The notes below the pieces were generated by a model. The model ran no database searches and was not told the origin of the DNA. It saw only the letters and a list, made by a program, of their open reading frames with translations. From contig JAHLWZ010000839.1 of NCBI GenBank assembly GCA_020536535.1, forward strand, positions 21,930 through 85,929: DNA of 64,000 bases, written 5' to 3'. Within the stretch, counting starts at the first letter, position 1. The number at the start of each line of letters is the position of its first letter. Below, one piece after another: positions 25,051 to 39,300 of the stretch. This DNA is from Pelomyxa schiedti (lineage: Eukaryota > Evosea > Pelobiontida > Pelomyxidae). The translations under genes were made by a program, and so were the position numbers.

Positions 25051-25132
25051 AGACTCTGTATTGGGCAAAACAACGAACTCTAAAGCTGAAAAATAGAAAA
25101 CGTTTGTTTGTGTCTCCACGAAAATCCGTGCA

Positions 25133-28100
25133 TTATGACGAACTTTTTGGTGCTGGAGATGCACTAGCCATCAAGGCATTGATCTGTGCAATACGTGCAG
25201 TGGTGTCGCTAAGCAGTTGTTTCTTCTTCTCCACAAACTGTGGATCCTTTGTTGTTTCCTCCACCCATTTGTCATGGCCCTTCTTTTTGGAGTCATACAG
25301 CTTCTGTAGCTTTGAGCGGCGGGACTTTGGAAGCAGCACGCCAGCCGCGTCGTGGGTCGGAACGGCTTCTCCCGGTGGTGGAGCCTTGTACTCCGTGGCC
25401 GGGAAGAGCTCGGAGAGCGGCGTTGACCAGGAATCAAGCTGTTCTAGCTCCTTCTCAAGCATAGTCTTCCTGTGGTTGTGTAAGTGGCAGATGATGTGTA
25501 ACGGCAGCTCCTAACCTGCTGTTCAATTTTTTCAGTTCTACGGAAAGCTCTTGTGCTTTCCTCTCCCGTATCGATCGCATGACCTCCTCAGGGGTCTCAA
25601 TCTTCCAAGGGAACTTCGCAGCGTCTTCTATTCGGACGCCAAGTTTGGGAAGTACCTGCAGTAATGTTAATGTTCAAGTGGGATATGTCTAGTTGCTGAC
25701 CTCATCCCTCAAAGAGTCTGTCATGTTCAGTAAGCTTTCATCTTTTAAAGCACAGCCCCTCTGGCGAACGTTCTTGCGGAATTCGGCAAGAACATCCAAA
25801 ATAGGTGCAATAGCAGCCTCGCCAGATGAAGTAGAGGAGATTTCTCTTTCTTTCTCAAAGAGGTCATTCCCAAGCCCATTAATACCGAAGACTCGCAGTA
25901 TGCGAGCAATATAACGGGCAATGGTGTGCACAATCAGGGGACGAGAATTCGTGGGATTGATGTAGTCATTGGCCTTGTGAACTACGTCAAGCATGTGGCT
26001 GATGGCATCCGGTGTGTTGAAATTATTGAGCAAGTCGGCGTGCACTTTGTTTTGCATGTCCACAAAGGCCGCGTGAAGGGCCCTCTCGGCAACACCTGCA
26101 AAAAATAAGTTCATGAAGAAATAGATTGGTACAATAATACCCCACGTTTGCTCTCGTGTTACACCATAACCATCTCGGCACATGTTATTGACCGCATGGA
26201 AAAACTCCTGAAATTGCTTCTCCTTTTTCTTCACCAACTCCATGGCAGCATCTGAGAAATTCATTGTGGCATCCCACTGCTGTGACAGAACCATAAAACG
26301 AAGCTGTAGTGACGACTTATTAGTGATGAAACTCACTGTGAAAGAAGACCTGGCGTGGTGTGTATTTAACCAGTGCCTCTCGAATGGTGATAAAATTCTT
26401 AAGTGACTTCGACATTTTAAGGCCGTTGATGTGAAGATGTCCACAGTGGAAGAAATAGTTTACCCATTGCTTATTCCCAAAGTATGCCTCAGACTGTGCA
26501 GTTTATAAGAAAAGAAGACGAGAAACTACTGCAACCTGTGCCAGTTCATTGTCGTGATGTGGGAACTTCAGGTCCTCACCACCCATATGAACGTCCAATG
26601 TAGGTCCTATAAGGTCAGAAGCCATTGCAGAGCACTCAATGTGCCATCCCGGGCGCCCGTGCCCCCAAGGAGATTCCCACCAGGGTTCTCCCTCCTTTTT
26701 CAGAAATTAAGGAAATGGAATGGAAAAGAAAGAGGAAAGCGTGCACCTTTGATTTTTTCCACAGTGCGAAATCGTTTTTGTTGTGCTTCTCCGACTTAGC
26801 TGCACTCAAAGCACCTTTGCTGCAATTCAAAAAGGAAAACACCTAACCAAAAAAAAATACCATCTCCATCATCTGTTTTTTCTTGATCTCCCACAGACCA
26901 AGGCTCGAGTCTGGCATAGAAATGGTCGGGGTGTGCAGAAAAAGCAACAGTGTCGAAGTAAATACTCTCGTTCTCTTCATATGCAAATTTATTGTCGATT
27001 ATCTTCTGGATGAATTTGATGACCTTGTCAACATACTCTGTGACCCTTGAAATTACATCAGGTTGTATGATGCCAAGTTGTGTCATGTCTGAAGATACAC
27101 AATTATTACAAACTCAGGGATAAAGATTAAAAACCTTCCATAAACTCGGCCTCATACTTTGAAGCATGTTTCTGGCACAATTCGCGCATATTGGGAACAG
27201 AAGCACCCAATGTGGAATCGAGGACCTGCCCTAGTGCATCATATGCTTGCTTTGGAGACAACAAAACTTCAATGGGTGGGAGTGGTTCATTCAACTTGTG
27301 CATTGTAAGTTCTACATTGGCTGATCAGAAGCATACAGTCTGAAGAGTGGCAATTGCTTCTTTGGCAACAACGACATCTTTATCCAAAAGAACAATGGTG
27401 GCCTTGCTTTCTTCAACTTTCAAGTTTTTATCAATATTCGCTTGGAGCTCTTTGGATAGCCATTAGACACAAAGGAAGGAGAAAAGTTGTCTTGTTACTT
27501 GTTTTTTTCTGTTCTATCCCTGCAATGTAAAGCTTCCACGAATCTATCATAAGGGTCACTTCAGCAGTTGTGACTTTCGGATGAGTCTTGGTTTTTTGAG
27601 AAAGTTAATGGTGGGAGGTGGGTGTCATGGTGGGGACCTTGATGAACTCGGAAATGAGGTGGTTACGCCTTGACTTGAGAATAATTTTATCATCAATGTC
27701 GGTGACATTCATGACAGCAAAGATAGAATAACCAAAGTAGTCTTCCATGATCCGTCTTATTACATCTATGGTAATATAGTTCCTGTTTTTGTAGAAGTCG
27801 TTTTACATAGTTAACAAACAAAAACCACGAATCTCAAGGTAACAACAAACCTAGCATGTCCCAAGTGAGATGAGTCGTACACGGTTGGTCCGCAGCTATA
27901 CCACGACACGATTCGTCCCTGACTTGCACCAAACGGAACCAAACGGTCACAAGCCAAACTGTTCCTTACCATCAGTGTGTTTGAAGGTCCTTTACAAAAA
28001 AGAAAAAGTAAACAACTCGTGGGGAAAAAGGAACAAAGAAAGAGGGGGAAGAAAAGGAGAAAGAAAGTGAAAAAGAAAATGGAAGAACCAGTAGTTATTG

Positions 28101-28221
28101 TGGGTTGAATCCACGGTGGCTGGGGCACATTTTTCTTCGACTTCGGTGCAGCCGAAGACGAAGCAGGTGCTGTTGTCGTAATAGCGGTCGTCTCGCTTGT
28201 CGCGTTTCCGGTGCTACTCAT
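25133..28221 (-). CDS. CARS1: Cysteinyl-tRNA synthetase, eukaryotic cytosolic type
   Basis: This class I aminoacyl-tRNA synthetase charges tRNA-Cys. The N-terminal exon has a Ser/Thr/Ala-rich leader and then [18 protein letters not shown], which contains the HIGH-type nucleotide-binding motif (HLGH). The second signature, [20 protein letters not shown] (KMSKS), is near 26,400. Between them are exons with anticodon- and tRNA-arm-type helices typical of the longer eukaryotic enzyme. The C-terminus has the eukaryote-specific tail, including [20 protein letters not shown] and [16 protein letters not shown], which matches the position and pattern of the animal and fungal tail (PTHD...KGQxKKL). It ends at 25,133. 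About ten short introns are inferred. The leader has no clear mitochondrial targeting character. The symbol follows the human name. Confidence 0.9.
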
Positions 28222-28463
28222 CGCCGTGATGTGTGTTGTTACGATTATTTATTTAAATTGTTTTGTACCTTTCCGGGTAAAGTGTTCTGATCAGAGATCG
28301 TTGCAAAAAATCTAATTCGCGATACTGATACCAAATGAGACACCAACCCTAGGGCCAGTGGGTTGTTTGTGAGTGTTAAATGCACCAGTGATTTGCTCAG
28401 AGAAATAGATAGGGTTTGGTTTATATCTTGTTTTACCCCCAAGTTTGGGTTGATAGTATTTAT

Positions 28464-31400
28464 TTAGGATTGTTGCACAGTGCACTCCATTTGCCGTTGA
28501 CAGGACTTGATGTCAGTGGACCACTGCTGAATGACTTGTGGGTTCTTGTTCTCGAGTATCCACAACCAACCCTCTGCTCCGGGCTTCATGTGAAGTTCGA
28601 GTTTGGTGTTATTACACACAACCTAAGCATTTTAAATCAAAGGTGAGTGACAGGAAACTGGAAATGTGTGGGTTTGAGAAGCGGGGGAATTACATTGTGA
28701 ATTCTATCAAGCTTCAAGGAAGTAAGCACCGAAAATGGTCTTCCATCCTGGATGTTGTAAGCCGATGGAATTCACTTCGAATTCACAATATACCTTGGGG
28801 TTCTTGATTTGATCACAGTACAATAATAAATCAGAGAAAAGATAGAGGTATGGTGCATTTTTGTGCCGTGGTGGTTTGCTTTTACTTGTTGCACCTTCCA
28901 TCTTTTGTAGTTTTGTTGATACGTTTCCTTCCCTATTGACAGTGAGTTCCTTGAGAGTTAAGGGAGTTGGAACTCACCTCACAAGTTTTCTTCCCGCAAC
29001 AACGAGGGCCTAGTTGCATGTGAGAAAAAGGGTGCTTAAGAAAAGGGACGGAATGGAGCGGAACTTACTTCGGTTTCTTCTCCAGTTAGAGTTTGAGCAA
29101 TAGAAACCAATTTACGGGCATGTGTTGCCACAGAGGGATCAATTCCCGCGTTTAGAGTGTTTGTTGTATCAAGCACAAATTGATGTGCCTCGGCCAGAAG
29201 TGTATGGTCAGGGTGCAATTTACCTGTGTACTTCTGCATGTTTTCCAGCAGAAGCTGTGAAGATGTAATTAAACAGGAGTAGCCAAATTAAGCAAGAAAC
29301 CAAGTAACGAGGCAACCGTTGCACTACAAGAAGGAAAGTTAGTATGGATATCAATAAATCCATGTAATAAAATCTGACCTGGCATTATCAGAAAAGCACC
29401 GAGATCAAAGTGAGTCTCCGTTTGCCTTCTCTCAAACTCCTAATATTATGTTGAGCAACAAACATTACTGAAGGAAGTACAAAGTACAGCCAACTGTGTT
29501 GCAAACTTTGCGTTCTTCTTTTTTAAATAGTGAAGAGATACTGTAGCAGCGCAATAATTTTTGAGATATGCCCCATAGGTCAGAAAGTTCTTGCCCTTTG
29601 TGGGAGAAAAAATAAATGGTAAATACTGACATATTTTTTTTTTTTTTTGGCATTGCATACGTGTATTAAGAATACATCTCCAATTGTAGTTGTTGGAGAC
29701 CAGGAACTCAATTTGTCTGACAGTGCAGTAAGCAGCTGTTTATGGACACCAACAATCTCTGACCAGTTCGCAAATAAGCTGTACACTTCCTTTGATGTGA
29801 GTGTGGTGGTGGCTTCAGGCAGGAGAGTTTCAGCCACTGTGCAGAGATGAGTCAAGTAACTCTTTTCTGTTTGCATCAATTCAGTTGCAATGCATTGTCT
29901 AACGGCAGATTGCGCATTGAGCATCCTCTCTCTATCTGCCTCGTCTTGTTGCTGTTGCAGAGTACCCAACTGTGAGGGTGGTGGAACTGTTTGGGCGCTG
30001 TTGCGCAAACGCGGGAACTCTTTAGGAGCCAAACTGCCTGTCCTGTGCAGGCCACTTGGGCGGTGATGTTCCTTTCCCTCTTTAGCACACATTGTTTTAT
30101 GCCTTTGGTGAGTTAGTTTTTGGTTTGGAACTTCACTTGATGGCTGTGTGTTGGGTGATTCTTGTTGGGTATTGGAGTGTAGAGCCAGTGATGGTTGGCT
30201 TGCAGGCGATTGTTCGGCAATATTTACAACTTCTTTTGCTCTCGTGTTAATTGTGTCTTCCGGCTCTTTTATTTCACTTTCTCCGGTCATTGGGGAGGGT
30301 AGTTCTTTTGCTGCAACATGCACTTCCTCGATTTTTTGCCTTGAACCTTCTTGCTGTACTGCCAAGGCCTCAGCTACAACTTTAGGTTTGGATGTAGATT
30401 CTTCCTGGTGCCTTACTTGCACTACAGTCTCTTGCTCACTCTGTCTGGCTTCAGTTTCTTGCCGTATTCCTGATACTTCAGTTTCTGGCTGTATTCCTGG
30501 GATTTCAGCTTCTTGCTTCTTTACTTCCTCTTCTCTCTTAGCTTCTTCTATCCTCTTCTCTTCTTCCCTTTTCCCATTTTCTTCCTCTCGCCGTGCTTCT
30601 ACCTCACCACAACTGGAGTCTTGCCTTTCAACTTCCGGTATTTGAGGAGCACCACTTTCTAAATTGGTTTTTTGTTCCATTTCCACTTCTGTCTTGCTCC
30701 GGGATTCGGCTTCTGCCTTGCGCCGTGCTCTTCTTTCTGCTCGTCTTCTCTCTTTTTCTTCACGTTTGGTGTGCTCGGCGTCCTCCTGTACTTTTTGCTC
30801 AGGTTCAAGCAAAACTTCCTTCACTGGTGAGTTGACTTCAGTCTCCTCTTGGGCTTTTCTTTTTGCTTCTCTGGCTGCCCGCCGCTTAGCTTTCCTCTCC
30901 GCCTTCTTCACTTCCTCTTCTCTCTTTGCTTCTTCTATCCTCTTCTCTTCTTCCCTTTTCCTATTTTCTTCCTCTTCTTTTTCTAGCTTCCATCTTTGTT
31001 CTTCTTCTTGCCTTTGAACATCTTTTGGGTGAATTTCCTCCACCTGTTGATTTGCACACTCTGATTCCTGCTGCTTGGTAAATTCTGTATGTTTTAGTGA
31101 AGCCAGCTCTGCTTCTTGTTGTTTGGCGAGTTCCAATTCACGTTGCTTAGCAAGCTCCGCATCCCTTTGTCTCGTAAGCTCTGCTTCCCTTTGTCTGGCA
31201 CGCTCTTCTTCCCGTTGCCTTAACAGTCTTGCCTCCCTTTGCTTTTCAACCTCTTCTTCCCTTTGTTTCAGTTCTGCTTCCTGTTGCCTTAAAAGTGCCT
31301 GCCTTTGGTTTGCAAGCTCTTCTTCCCGTTGCCTTAACAGTCTTGCCTCCCTTTGCTTTTCAACCTCTTCTTCCCTTCGTCTCATTTCTGCTTCCTGTTG

Positions 31401-34398
31401 CCTTTGCTTTGAAATTTGTTCTTCAAGCTCCGCTTGCCTTTGTCTTGCAAGCTCTGCTTCCTTTTGTCTGGCAACCTCGGCTTCCTGTTGCTTTGCAAGC
31501 TCTGCTTCCTGCTGTGATAGTTCTTCTTTGAGCTTTACAGCTTGCTGATGTTCTTCAGCTCTTTTTGCTTCTTCCTCCTTTAATTTAGCTTGCTCGACGG
31601 ATTCAGGTGTTTCCTCCGCCATGCCTTCTGAGCTGTTTCTTCTTTCCTCCTCAACCCTCTGTACTTCCTCAGAGTTACTTGGAGTAGTCATATCCACATC
31701 TTAAAAGTGATTACTTGGTGACGACAGCATGAAGCATTTACTTGGGACGTCATCTTCAGAATAATCAGATTCTGAACTTGAGTACTCATCGGTGTCTGGT
31801 TGGGACTCTCTCCACATTGTACAAATTAGAGGATAAAAAAAGAAGAGAAGAGGTGGTACTCAATCTTCTGCAGCCTTTCAATTTCTACTGCAGACAGCTT
31901 TTTTGATTGTCCTTCATTGAGTAACTTTTTTTGTTTGTTTTGTTGTGTTAATTGTAGGGATTTGTGATTTTGGTTGGAAACTTTGAAGAAAAGGTATTCC
32001 ATATCATACTTATCACGGAGTAACTCAAGTAAGTGCATTATATTCTCCGTATTCCCCATAACAACATCTTTTGCCAGATAAGGACTTTCCAATGGGCAAA
32101 AACATTGGGGTCAAAAGTAACCTTGTGCAGTGCAGCAAGTAATTTCACAAAATGTATGCTGCTCTATAATTCTCATCACTAGAGAAGCATTCTGCATGCA
32201 TTGCCATAAGTTTCGTGGCTTCTCGTCATACAAAAAAGAAAAGGACTCCTTGGTGAGAACCTGATACAGGAATGGTCAATTGAAGAATAAGAACATCAGA
32301 AAACAGACTTCAAATAGTTTAAGCAACTTGACTCCTGTACGAAAATCGTTGGACAGATTAAACAGTTTACGCGGAGGCTCCAGTCTGCCAAGATATTTAT
32401 TTGCCTGTTTGCTTTATTTTACTCTTGATGGTGGTGATGTCTGTGGGTTTGTCAGGTACCCATTCCAGTAATTCACATGTATCGAAAGTGACGTCGGCAC
32501 TTGTATCATCTTCTTGTTCATCGAAGTCCTCAAAGGTCGACTCATTCAATGAGGCAGAAAACAGGGTTCGAATGTGTGAAGAATCTTTTATTGCAAGCTT
32601 AGTGAGACCTTGCTTATATACGAACTTGGCCAGTACATGTACGTTGTTGATGACCTTCGTTGTTTGAGGTTTGGTTATTTTGGGGGAAAAAAAGGCACAA
32701 TGCAAACGATGCACAAAAATTTCTGGTAAAGATAAAGACTTACCACATTCATGTTCTTCCCTTCAAATAGTTCAACAGTGGTAAATAAATCACCACGTGG
32801 AAGACCCAATAAAGAACAGGCTCGCAAGTACGAATTAATATTTTCCTTGTGGACGGCACGTTAACAAACTTAAACTGGGGGGCGGGGGGAAGGAATAGGC
32901 TTACCATCTGAAGATAGTTAACATTAGAAGTGCTGATCTTTGGAATAAGGTCTGGCTTCAATTTGTTCATGAGACTTGGATAAAATAGTGTTAGTGGAAT
33001 AAATATGTGTTGGGGATTGTTACTTGCACAGTATCACTCCAGATTTCAGTGCCGGCGCAAAAGGTTTGTTCAGAAATAAGTTGGGCTCATCAAGAACCTC
33101 GCATATCCAATTCTTTGCTTGTACTTCCAGCTCTGCACTATAGAGCAAGGTTACAATTCAGACTGTGGTTTTGGAAAGATTACCAGTATTTAAATTCTTC
33201 CTTCACTCTAATATCGTCCTCCAAGCTACTAACGCTTGGACGAACTGCAGCCAGAGCAGCTGGTTGAGAGGCTGGAGGGCTTGGGGTGACAGGAGGAACA
33301 ACCGTTTGCACAATTGGTGGATTTGGGGGGACTGTGAGTTTTGAAGAGACTGGGGGAGTTGAAGTTGTGGGGGTGGTCAAAGGTGCAGAAGAAGACCCCC
33401 GCAGGGAAGAGGCGGTATTATTTTTTGGCAAAGGGATGCTTGGTGAAAGCGGTGCAGGTGCTGGTGCTGGGGACATGCTGCCAATAAGTTTTCCACTGCT
33501 TCCCTTACTTGGTGTCCTTTGTTTATTTATTAGTGGGTAATTAATTCCAACCATCTTACAGTGGAATGGTTGTCGGTATTTTATTCCCATGTTTCACTGC
33601 AAGTTGTTTCAGATAATCGAGGTTTGCCATGACCTAAGCCCTTATTACTGGAGGGAATGATGGGTACTGCAAACCATGAAGATGTCTTTATTTTCAAAGA
33701 GGTCAAGAGTGCTGGAAACTAACAGTTAGTTTCTCTGGTCCCCCATCACCAAACTTTTTTTTTATTGTTCTCCAACCCCTAGCCCACCATACTTGAACAA
33801 ACTGGAGTTTGGGATCCCCATTCTCCTGCAAGCACCAAGGTATGCCTCAATGTTTTCCATTTGTTTGAAAGCAAGGTTGTTATAATTGACTTTGGGAATA
33901 ATTCCAGGAGACAAAATGTTCACCAAACTAGGATATGAAAAGAACAGCCAAGGTGAGATAGTTCTAAAATTAATATTGCAAGAATAATTATTATGTTTCA
34001 CAGTAAACTAACCCAAGCAGTCAATTCAACTAGTAGGTAGAACTCAAAAAAATCAATAAGCTCACAACACCCATCCCATAATTCTCAACAACAACAACAA
34101 CATACTCGCACAGCACAGCCCCGGACTTGAGCAAAGTCTGCAACGACGCCGTAGCTGGCGTCCCACAACCAGAATTCGTCGACTCAGCACTAGCACTAGC
34201 ACCAGTTGCCGCATTTGCAGCTCCACCACCACAACCACAGGCACTGAGCGCGGCGGCGTGCCTGGACGCGACGGCCGGCGACGCGGCGATCACCGACGCC
34301 ACCCACGACAGCAGCTCGGCCTCCCGCGTGGCATCGACCTTGAGGCGCTTCTTGGACTCCAGCGTCTCGTTGAGCGACTCGACGGATCCACGTGACAT
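28464..34398 (-). CDS. CH-domain Rho guanine nucleotide exchange factor with long coiled coil and DH-PH module (Trix-like)
   Basis: It should activate Rho/Rac GTPases at actin structures. Start MSRGSVESLNETLESKKRLK leads into a first calponin-homology domain (TREAELLSWVASVIA, LQTLLKSGAVLCE, PKVNYNNLAFKQMENIEAYL). A Ser/Pro-rich linker and a second CH domain follow (AKNWICEVLDEPNLFLNKPF, KSGVILC, LMNKLKPDLIPKISTSN). A further helical region near 32,700-31,850 could be a third CH domain but is unclear. Exon joins at 31,690-31,850 keep phase into an extremely charged coiled coil of about 300 residues built of repeated RQREAEL-like units. Then comes the DH domain (IATELMQTEKSYLTHLCTVA) and a PH domain (APYLYLFSDLLLYCDQ, GWLWILENKNPQVIQQWSTD). 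The stop TAA is at 28,464. CH repeats plus DH-PH match the Dictyostelium Rac-GEF Trix architecture. Two adjacent genes remain a minor alternative. Confidence 0.75.
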
Positions 34399-34626
34399 CC
34401 CTGTCTCTCGTTTGCGTGCGTGAATACGGTTGCTCCCACAAGTGGGTGGTGTATTTTGTGGTTGTTTGGGCGCCTGTGTCCCTTGGATTTTCGTTGGGTG
34501 TGATCGCTGATCTTCGAGGAAATCATGTATCGGTTCATCTTTCGGATCTGAATGAACAGATGCAGGTTTGTGTTCTGCCCACACAAACAAATGGTAGCAT
34601 AGACACTAATGGAACTTTAGGTTTTT

Positions 34627-36051
34627 TTATTGATAAACTTTGAGGTAGTTTATGGTGAAGTATGATTCAGTGAATGCTGAGGGATTGTTCTGGACATAAC
34701 TATCACAAGTGCCCATGTTGGGACAATCCTGGAAACAAAGTCAAATTTGGAGTGTGTGCAGTAGGAACGGAAAAGAATAGATATTGGAGAAAGTACTCAC
34801 ATAAGGAAAGTTGGAGCCAGCCCAGTCCCCACAAAATGTGAGGTTGATGATGATACTTTGATCATAGAAATGATTGGAAGCACAATTGCTCCCCAGCATG
34901 AAGTATGCGTAAGGAGTCCCCCACGAATTAGGATTTGGTTGGTCACTCTTCAAGTCAGAGGGTACTACAAATATTGTTGTGGCTGGATTAGTGAAAACTT
35001 ATGGTAGCGATTTATTAGCACCTGAATTGTGCAACCAGAAATATGAGGCAATCCCAGTTGAATTCCAGACTAGCGCATAAACACCACCACCCTTCTGGTT
35101 GAATGGTGTACCAAACGTGTAAGACTCAGAGGTAACTATACCACATCCCTGCAACTTTCAGATCAAGAGAAATTTAGCGGGAGCACCTGCCTGGTTGCTG
35201 TACTGATCCGAGGCATAAACATAGCAGTTATCAGCATTATTCCCAGAAGGCCCGGTTCCCCAGTTCCCCGTGAACATGTAAGAAGGTTCAGCACTCATAT
35301 CACAACCATCATTGGTGTGGAGAGTTGTTTGATCTGAAACCTGCACATTCACACCTTCTATGATATCAATTTCACCACCATTTGGCCAATTTGGTCCACA
35401 CTGTAGGAATATGAGATTTTACACATCAAGAAAGAAGTACAACAAGCCAAAATGCAGGCCAAGTTCCACAGCCTGAAGTTCACTTATCAGATGAAGTTTT
35501 TTTTTAGGTATATTTACCAGCAGGCATGTGGTCCAAGTCAATGGCGAAAATCCCCTGGTTCCATGTCTTGGTTGATTCAATTCTAACAGAAGCCCTGTTT
35601 AAAAATGAATCCGTACATCTCAGCAACGTAAAAAAGTGAAACCTGCCACTTCCACTGGAGACTGACCATGAATCTGCCTTGATTGTAGCTTGACTAGAAG
35701 TGGTTGAAACGAGACCCCAAGACCAAGCCTTTAAAGTTACACTCATTAGTCTATTTTACAAGGATAACTGCTGCCACAATGATACCTCCTGAGCTGTGGT
35801 GTAATAGACATATCCATTTGTCTTGTAAAATGAGACACAAAGAATGTCGGTGAGGAAAAAAAAAAAGAAGCACACTGGATCATCGTCAGAGTAAAAAGAA
35901 AATCCATCAAAGAAATTGTTCCCTATGTGCGAGTCCACAAGAGAATAACTTCATTGGCATTAAAAAAAGAACAACAGGAGCGAAATCCCGTAAGTTTGTT
36001 TCACCTTGCGGCGCCCACAACCATCACCAACCCCAGAAGACACCGCTTCAT
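34627..36051 (-). CDS. Secreted GH16 endo-beta-1,3(4)-glucanase-like enzyme
   Basis: This is a glycoside hydrolase family 16 enzyme, probably exported to hydrolyse beta-1,3 or mixed-linkage glucans of food or the cell's own wall. The start MKRCLLGLVMVVGAAR is a good signal peptide. Then come FFDGFSFYSDDDP, KTNGYVYYTTAQE, WNQGIFAIDLDHMPAG, the catalytic motif GGEIDIIEGVN (ExDxxE, both acids present), HTNDGCDMSAEPSYMFTGNW, GVYALVWNSTGIASYFWLH, FYDQSIIINLTFCGDWAGS and a terminal ESYFTINYLKVYQ. The pattern is closest to fungal-type Lam16A laminarinases. Cysteines around DGCDM, NCYV and CGDW fit an extracellular disulfide-bonded protein. About six short introns are present. The stop TAA is at 34,627-34,629. 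Confidence 0.88.
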
Positions 36052-36373
36052 TTTCGGTTTTTGTGCAGGAAAGCCCAAGTCAGAAATTAAAGATCGATCT
36101 GCACAACACTGTGTGACTCCTGAGCAGACAATTCTCTGATGGGGAATCAACCCACCACCAGAGAACCCTTTTGTCCCTGTTTCCAGTCCAATCTCGAATG
36201 ATCGCTTCCAGAAATTCCAGTATGTTCCACGAGAACGAAATAAACCTCCAGTGAGAGAAGCCAACAAAAAAAAACCGAGGACCACTTTCCACGATCAACC
36301 AGCACAGCCAGGGCAGCGGATTGAGGGGCCAAAGCGGGAAATAATAATAATAATATCAGCAAAACCGAAGAAG

Positions 36374-39300
36374 ATGACAGGGGCTCGGAGGCAGTTGGCG
36401 GTGATGCTGCGTAAAAACATGTGGCTGCAAAGACGGCAGATCGTGGGCACTGTGTGCGAGTGCGCGTGTCCGGTTTTGGTTGTGTTTCTCGCTGCCTTTT
36501 ATTTCTTCTGGTTTGCGTGGCTGGCTGAGCTCACTTCAAACACTGGTTCGTTTATTGGGGGGGTTTTTTTTTTTTTTTTTTTTTTCTCTTCTTTTTTTTG
36601 TCCCCCAAAAAAGATGGAGGTTTATTTAACATGGTTTGTAGTGTTGGATTACCCTCTGGAACCAGTTGAGAAACTGGGGACCTCCACGTCTTACATTAGC
36701 TGTTATTCATATGGATGCGTGATGGGGATTGTTCCAGACGATAATGAAACAAGAAGAATAGGGACCTTGGTCTATGAAAGAATAATGGCAGTATGGGCAC
36801 CAGTTTAAGATTACATGAACATTGTTGGTGGTTACTCACTCACGATTCCCAGACATCACCTCAGGCATCAATGGAGCTGGTCTTTTTCTCCACTGTTGAC
36901 GAGTTTGAAAAATATAATCAGGACAACAATGGAACAGTTTTTGGAGGTAAGTTCTGTACTTAAGTGCTTGCAATCTCACTTTCTATAACAGGAATTGTAT
37001 TCACTGACACCGTGACCTACAACAACTATTCCATCCGGCTTCCATCATCTTTTCTACCTGCAGATACCAGCACCACATCAGAGTCTGCTGCCAATCGTAT
37101 CGTCCCTATTCTTGAAGTTGAATGCTGATTTTTTTTTCATAGCCTTTAATTCAATGTATACATACCTCTCCAACGCGACCTTGTATGACTCTTCTGGTTT
37201 CATGTTGATGCAATCTACACTTGAGCAGACCCTCCTTGAAAAGCAATTCAATACAAGTGGGATGACATTATTTTCTCCTAAATCACGGGAGACTGTTTCA
37301 GCTGTTGCTTTTTCTCTTTCTGTTATGACCAAATTACTCCCTAGTGACCAGCCCATTGTGGTATGGATACCAAAATGTCTAATACTGAAGCTAAATAATT
37401 TTCAGGATATAATGTCACTCTTGCCAATGATTATCCCTTCATTTTTCTTGATTGCCTTTATCCCTCTTGTAGTTGTTGCACTTACAAACCTGGTAAATTT
37501 GAGCATCTTATTCCCCACAAATTTCTTTACCCTTGAATAACCTTGGGCAGGTTGGAGAAAAATCATCTAAAGTTCGAGACTATCTGCGAATGATGGGGTT
37601 AAAGCTCCATGTGAGTTTGTGCAGTCCACATCTATGACCATTTTTTTGACTTAGGGCAGGTGTACTGGCTAAGTTGGGCAATTACTCTTATTATTCCTCT
37701 ATTACTTTCAGCGTTTGTTATGGTAATTCTTGGAATTGTATCAGGAATGTTTAAATACAGGTTAGGAAAAAGTTGGTTTTGGGAAATTAAGTAAATTCTA
37801 GTTCATGGCTCCTTGTCTTGTTATTATTTCTGGAGTTTGCTTGTAGTATTATGACATTCTGCTTCATGGCACAAGCTTTTTTGAATAACAGATCGTATTG
37901 TCTGATTTCCCACTGCCCATTTCATTTTCTTGCAGAGTTGCCATTGTGGTGGGAGTTGTTTGGATTTACTTGATTGGTGGCCTGATGGCGTACATCCCCG
38001 TCAACCGGGGACTATATGCAATTCTCAGCTTAATCGCACCTGTTGATTTTTATCTTGGTACGATATTGTTCTTTCCGATTTGGTTAACTAAGTGGTTTGT
38101 AGGACTTTATCAAATAGTCCTTGTGTGTAGCTATTTTTTCAATTAGTTTCATTTCCTTACATTCACAAAAAGTGTGAAGTAGAGAAAACTGGGTAAGGCG
38201 CCGAAATCTACAAATTATCTGACTCTCTCAAAGAATGACCTTTTCTGTTGCCCAGACAGCACCCCCCGATGGTTTATCCGTTTCTGTCCTACTAGCCATG
38301 ATTTTTGTTGATACCCTTCTATATATGGTCTCTCCTTCATAGAGTGTACAGCCTTACTAACTATTATCACCAGGCTATCGCCTGGTATCTCAACGAAGTC
38401 AACCCTGGAGAGTATGGGGTACCAAAGCCCTATTACTTTCCATTTATGAAGTCGTACTGGTTTCCAACTAAGCGCAGGCCGGTACTCTTGGGTACAACTA
38501 GTGCACCCTCAAAGTTTGGTTAAAGGTACATAGACGCCGAAGTTGAAGAATTGCAGCAACCTCATTATGAAGATGCTACTGCTTTTGAAACATGTTCTAC
38601 GCATATTAACATTCACCAGGTAAAAAGGGGGAGTAGAAACATGCTCAACAATTTTGTTAGGGTGTGCATTTGCAATTCTTGACCAAGACATTCCCCGGCA
38701 TGGCATCAGCAGATCCTGTCCACGCCGTTGACGGGATCACTGCCTCTTTACATCCAGGTCTGTTAGGCAGTATCTCCTTTCTCTCCCACATGAATTAAGG
38801 GCAAATTTTCTGCTTGTTGGGGCATAACGGTGCCGGAAAAACCACAACTATATCAATGTTAACAGGCCTTTTACCACCCACTTCTGGAGTTCGTTCCCTT
38901 CACTCACTTTTTATTTAGTTATTAAATTTTAACTTTGTACAACTCTCAGGATGCAATTATAGAGGGTTTAAGTATCCGTTCTTCCATGGATCTGATTAGA
39001 GAGCGAATTGGGGTCTGCCCTCAGGTTCATTTAAATAAGAAAAATCGAAAGATTGCTCATAAGTATGTTAAGCATGACTTACTTTATGAGACTCTCACTG
39101 CCCGCGAACATCTCATTTTATTTGGTTCTCTAAAAGGCATACCATCATCACAGATAAACACTGCAGTAATTCTCAACAAAGTATCAATCTGTCTTTAACT
39201 GGCAACTTTCAGGTCACTGAAATGCTGGAAGCTGTTGATCTACAGACCTCCCCCAAGCAAGTTGTGAAAACTTTCAGTGGAGGAATGAAACGCAAGCTAT

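Noticed and set aside
30148-31548. Long Ser/Cys-rich open frames on the plus strand across the RhoGEF coil
   Set aside because: They are antisense to the Glu/Arg/Gln-rich coiled-coil codons of the minus-strand gene, which fully explains their composition.
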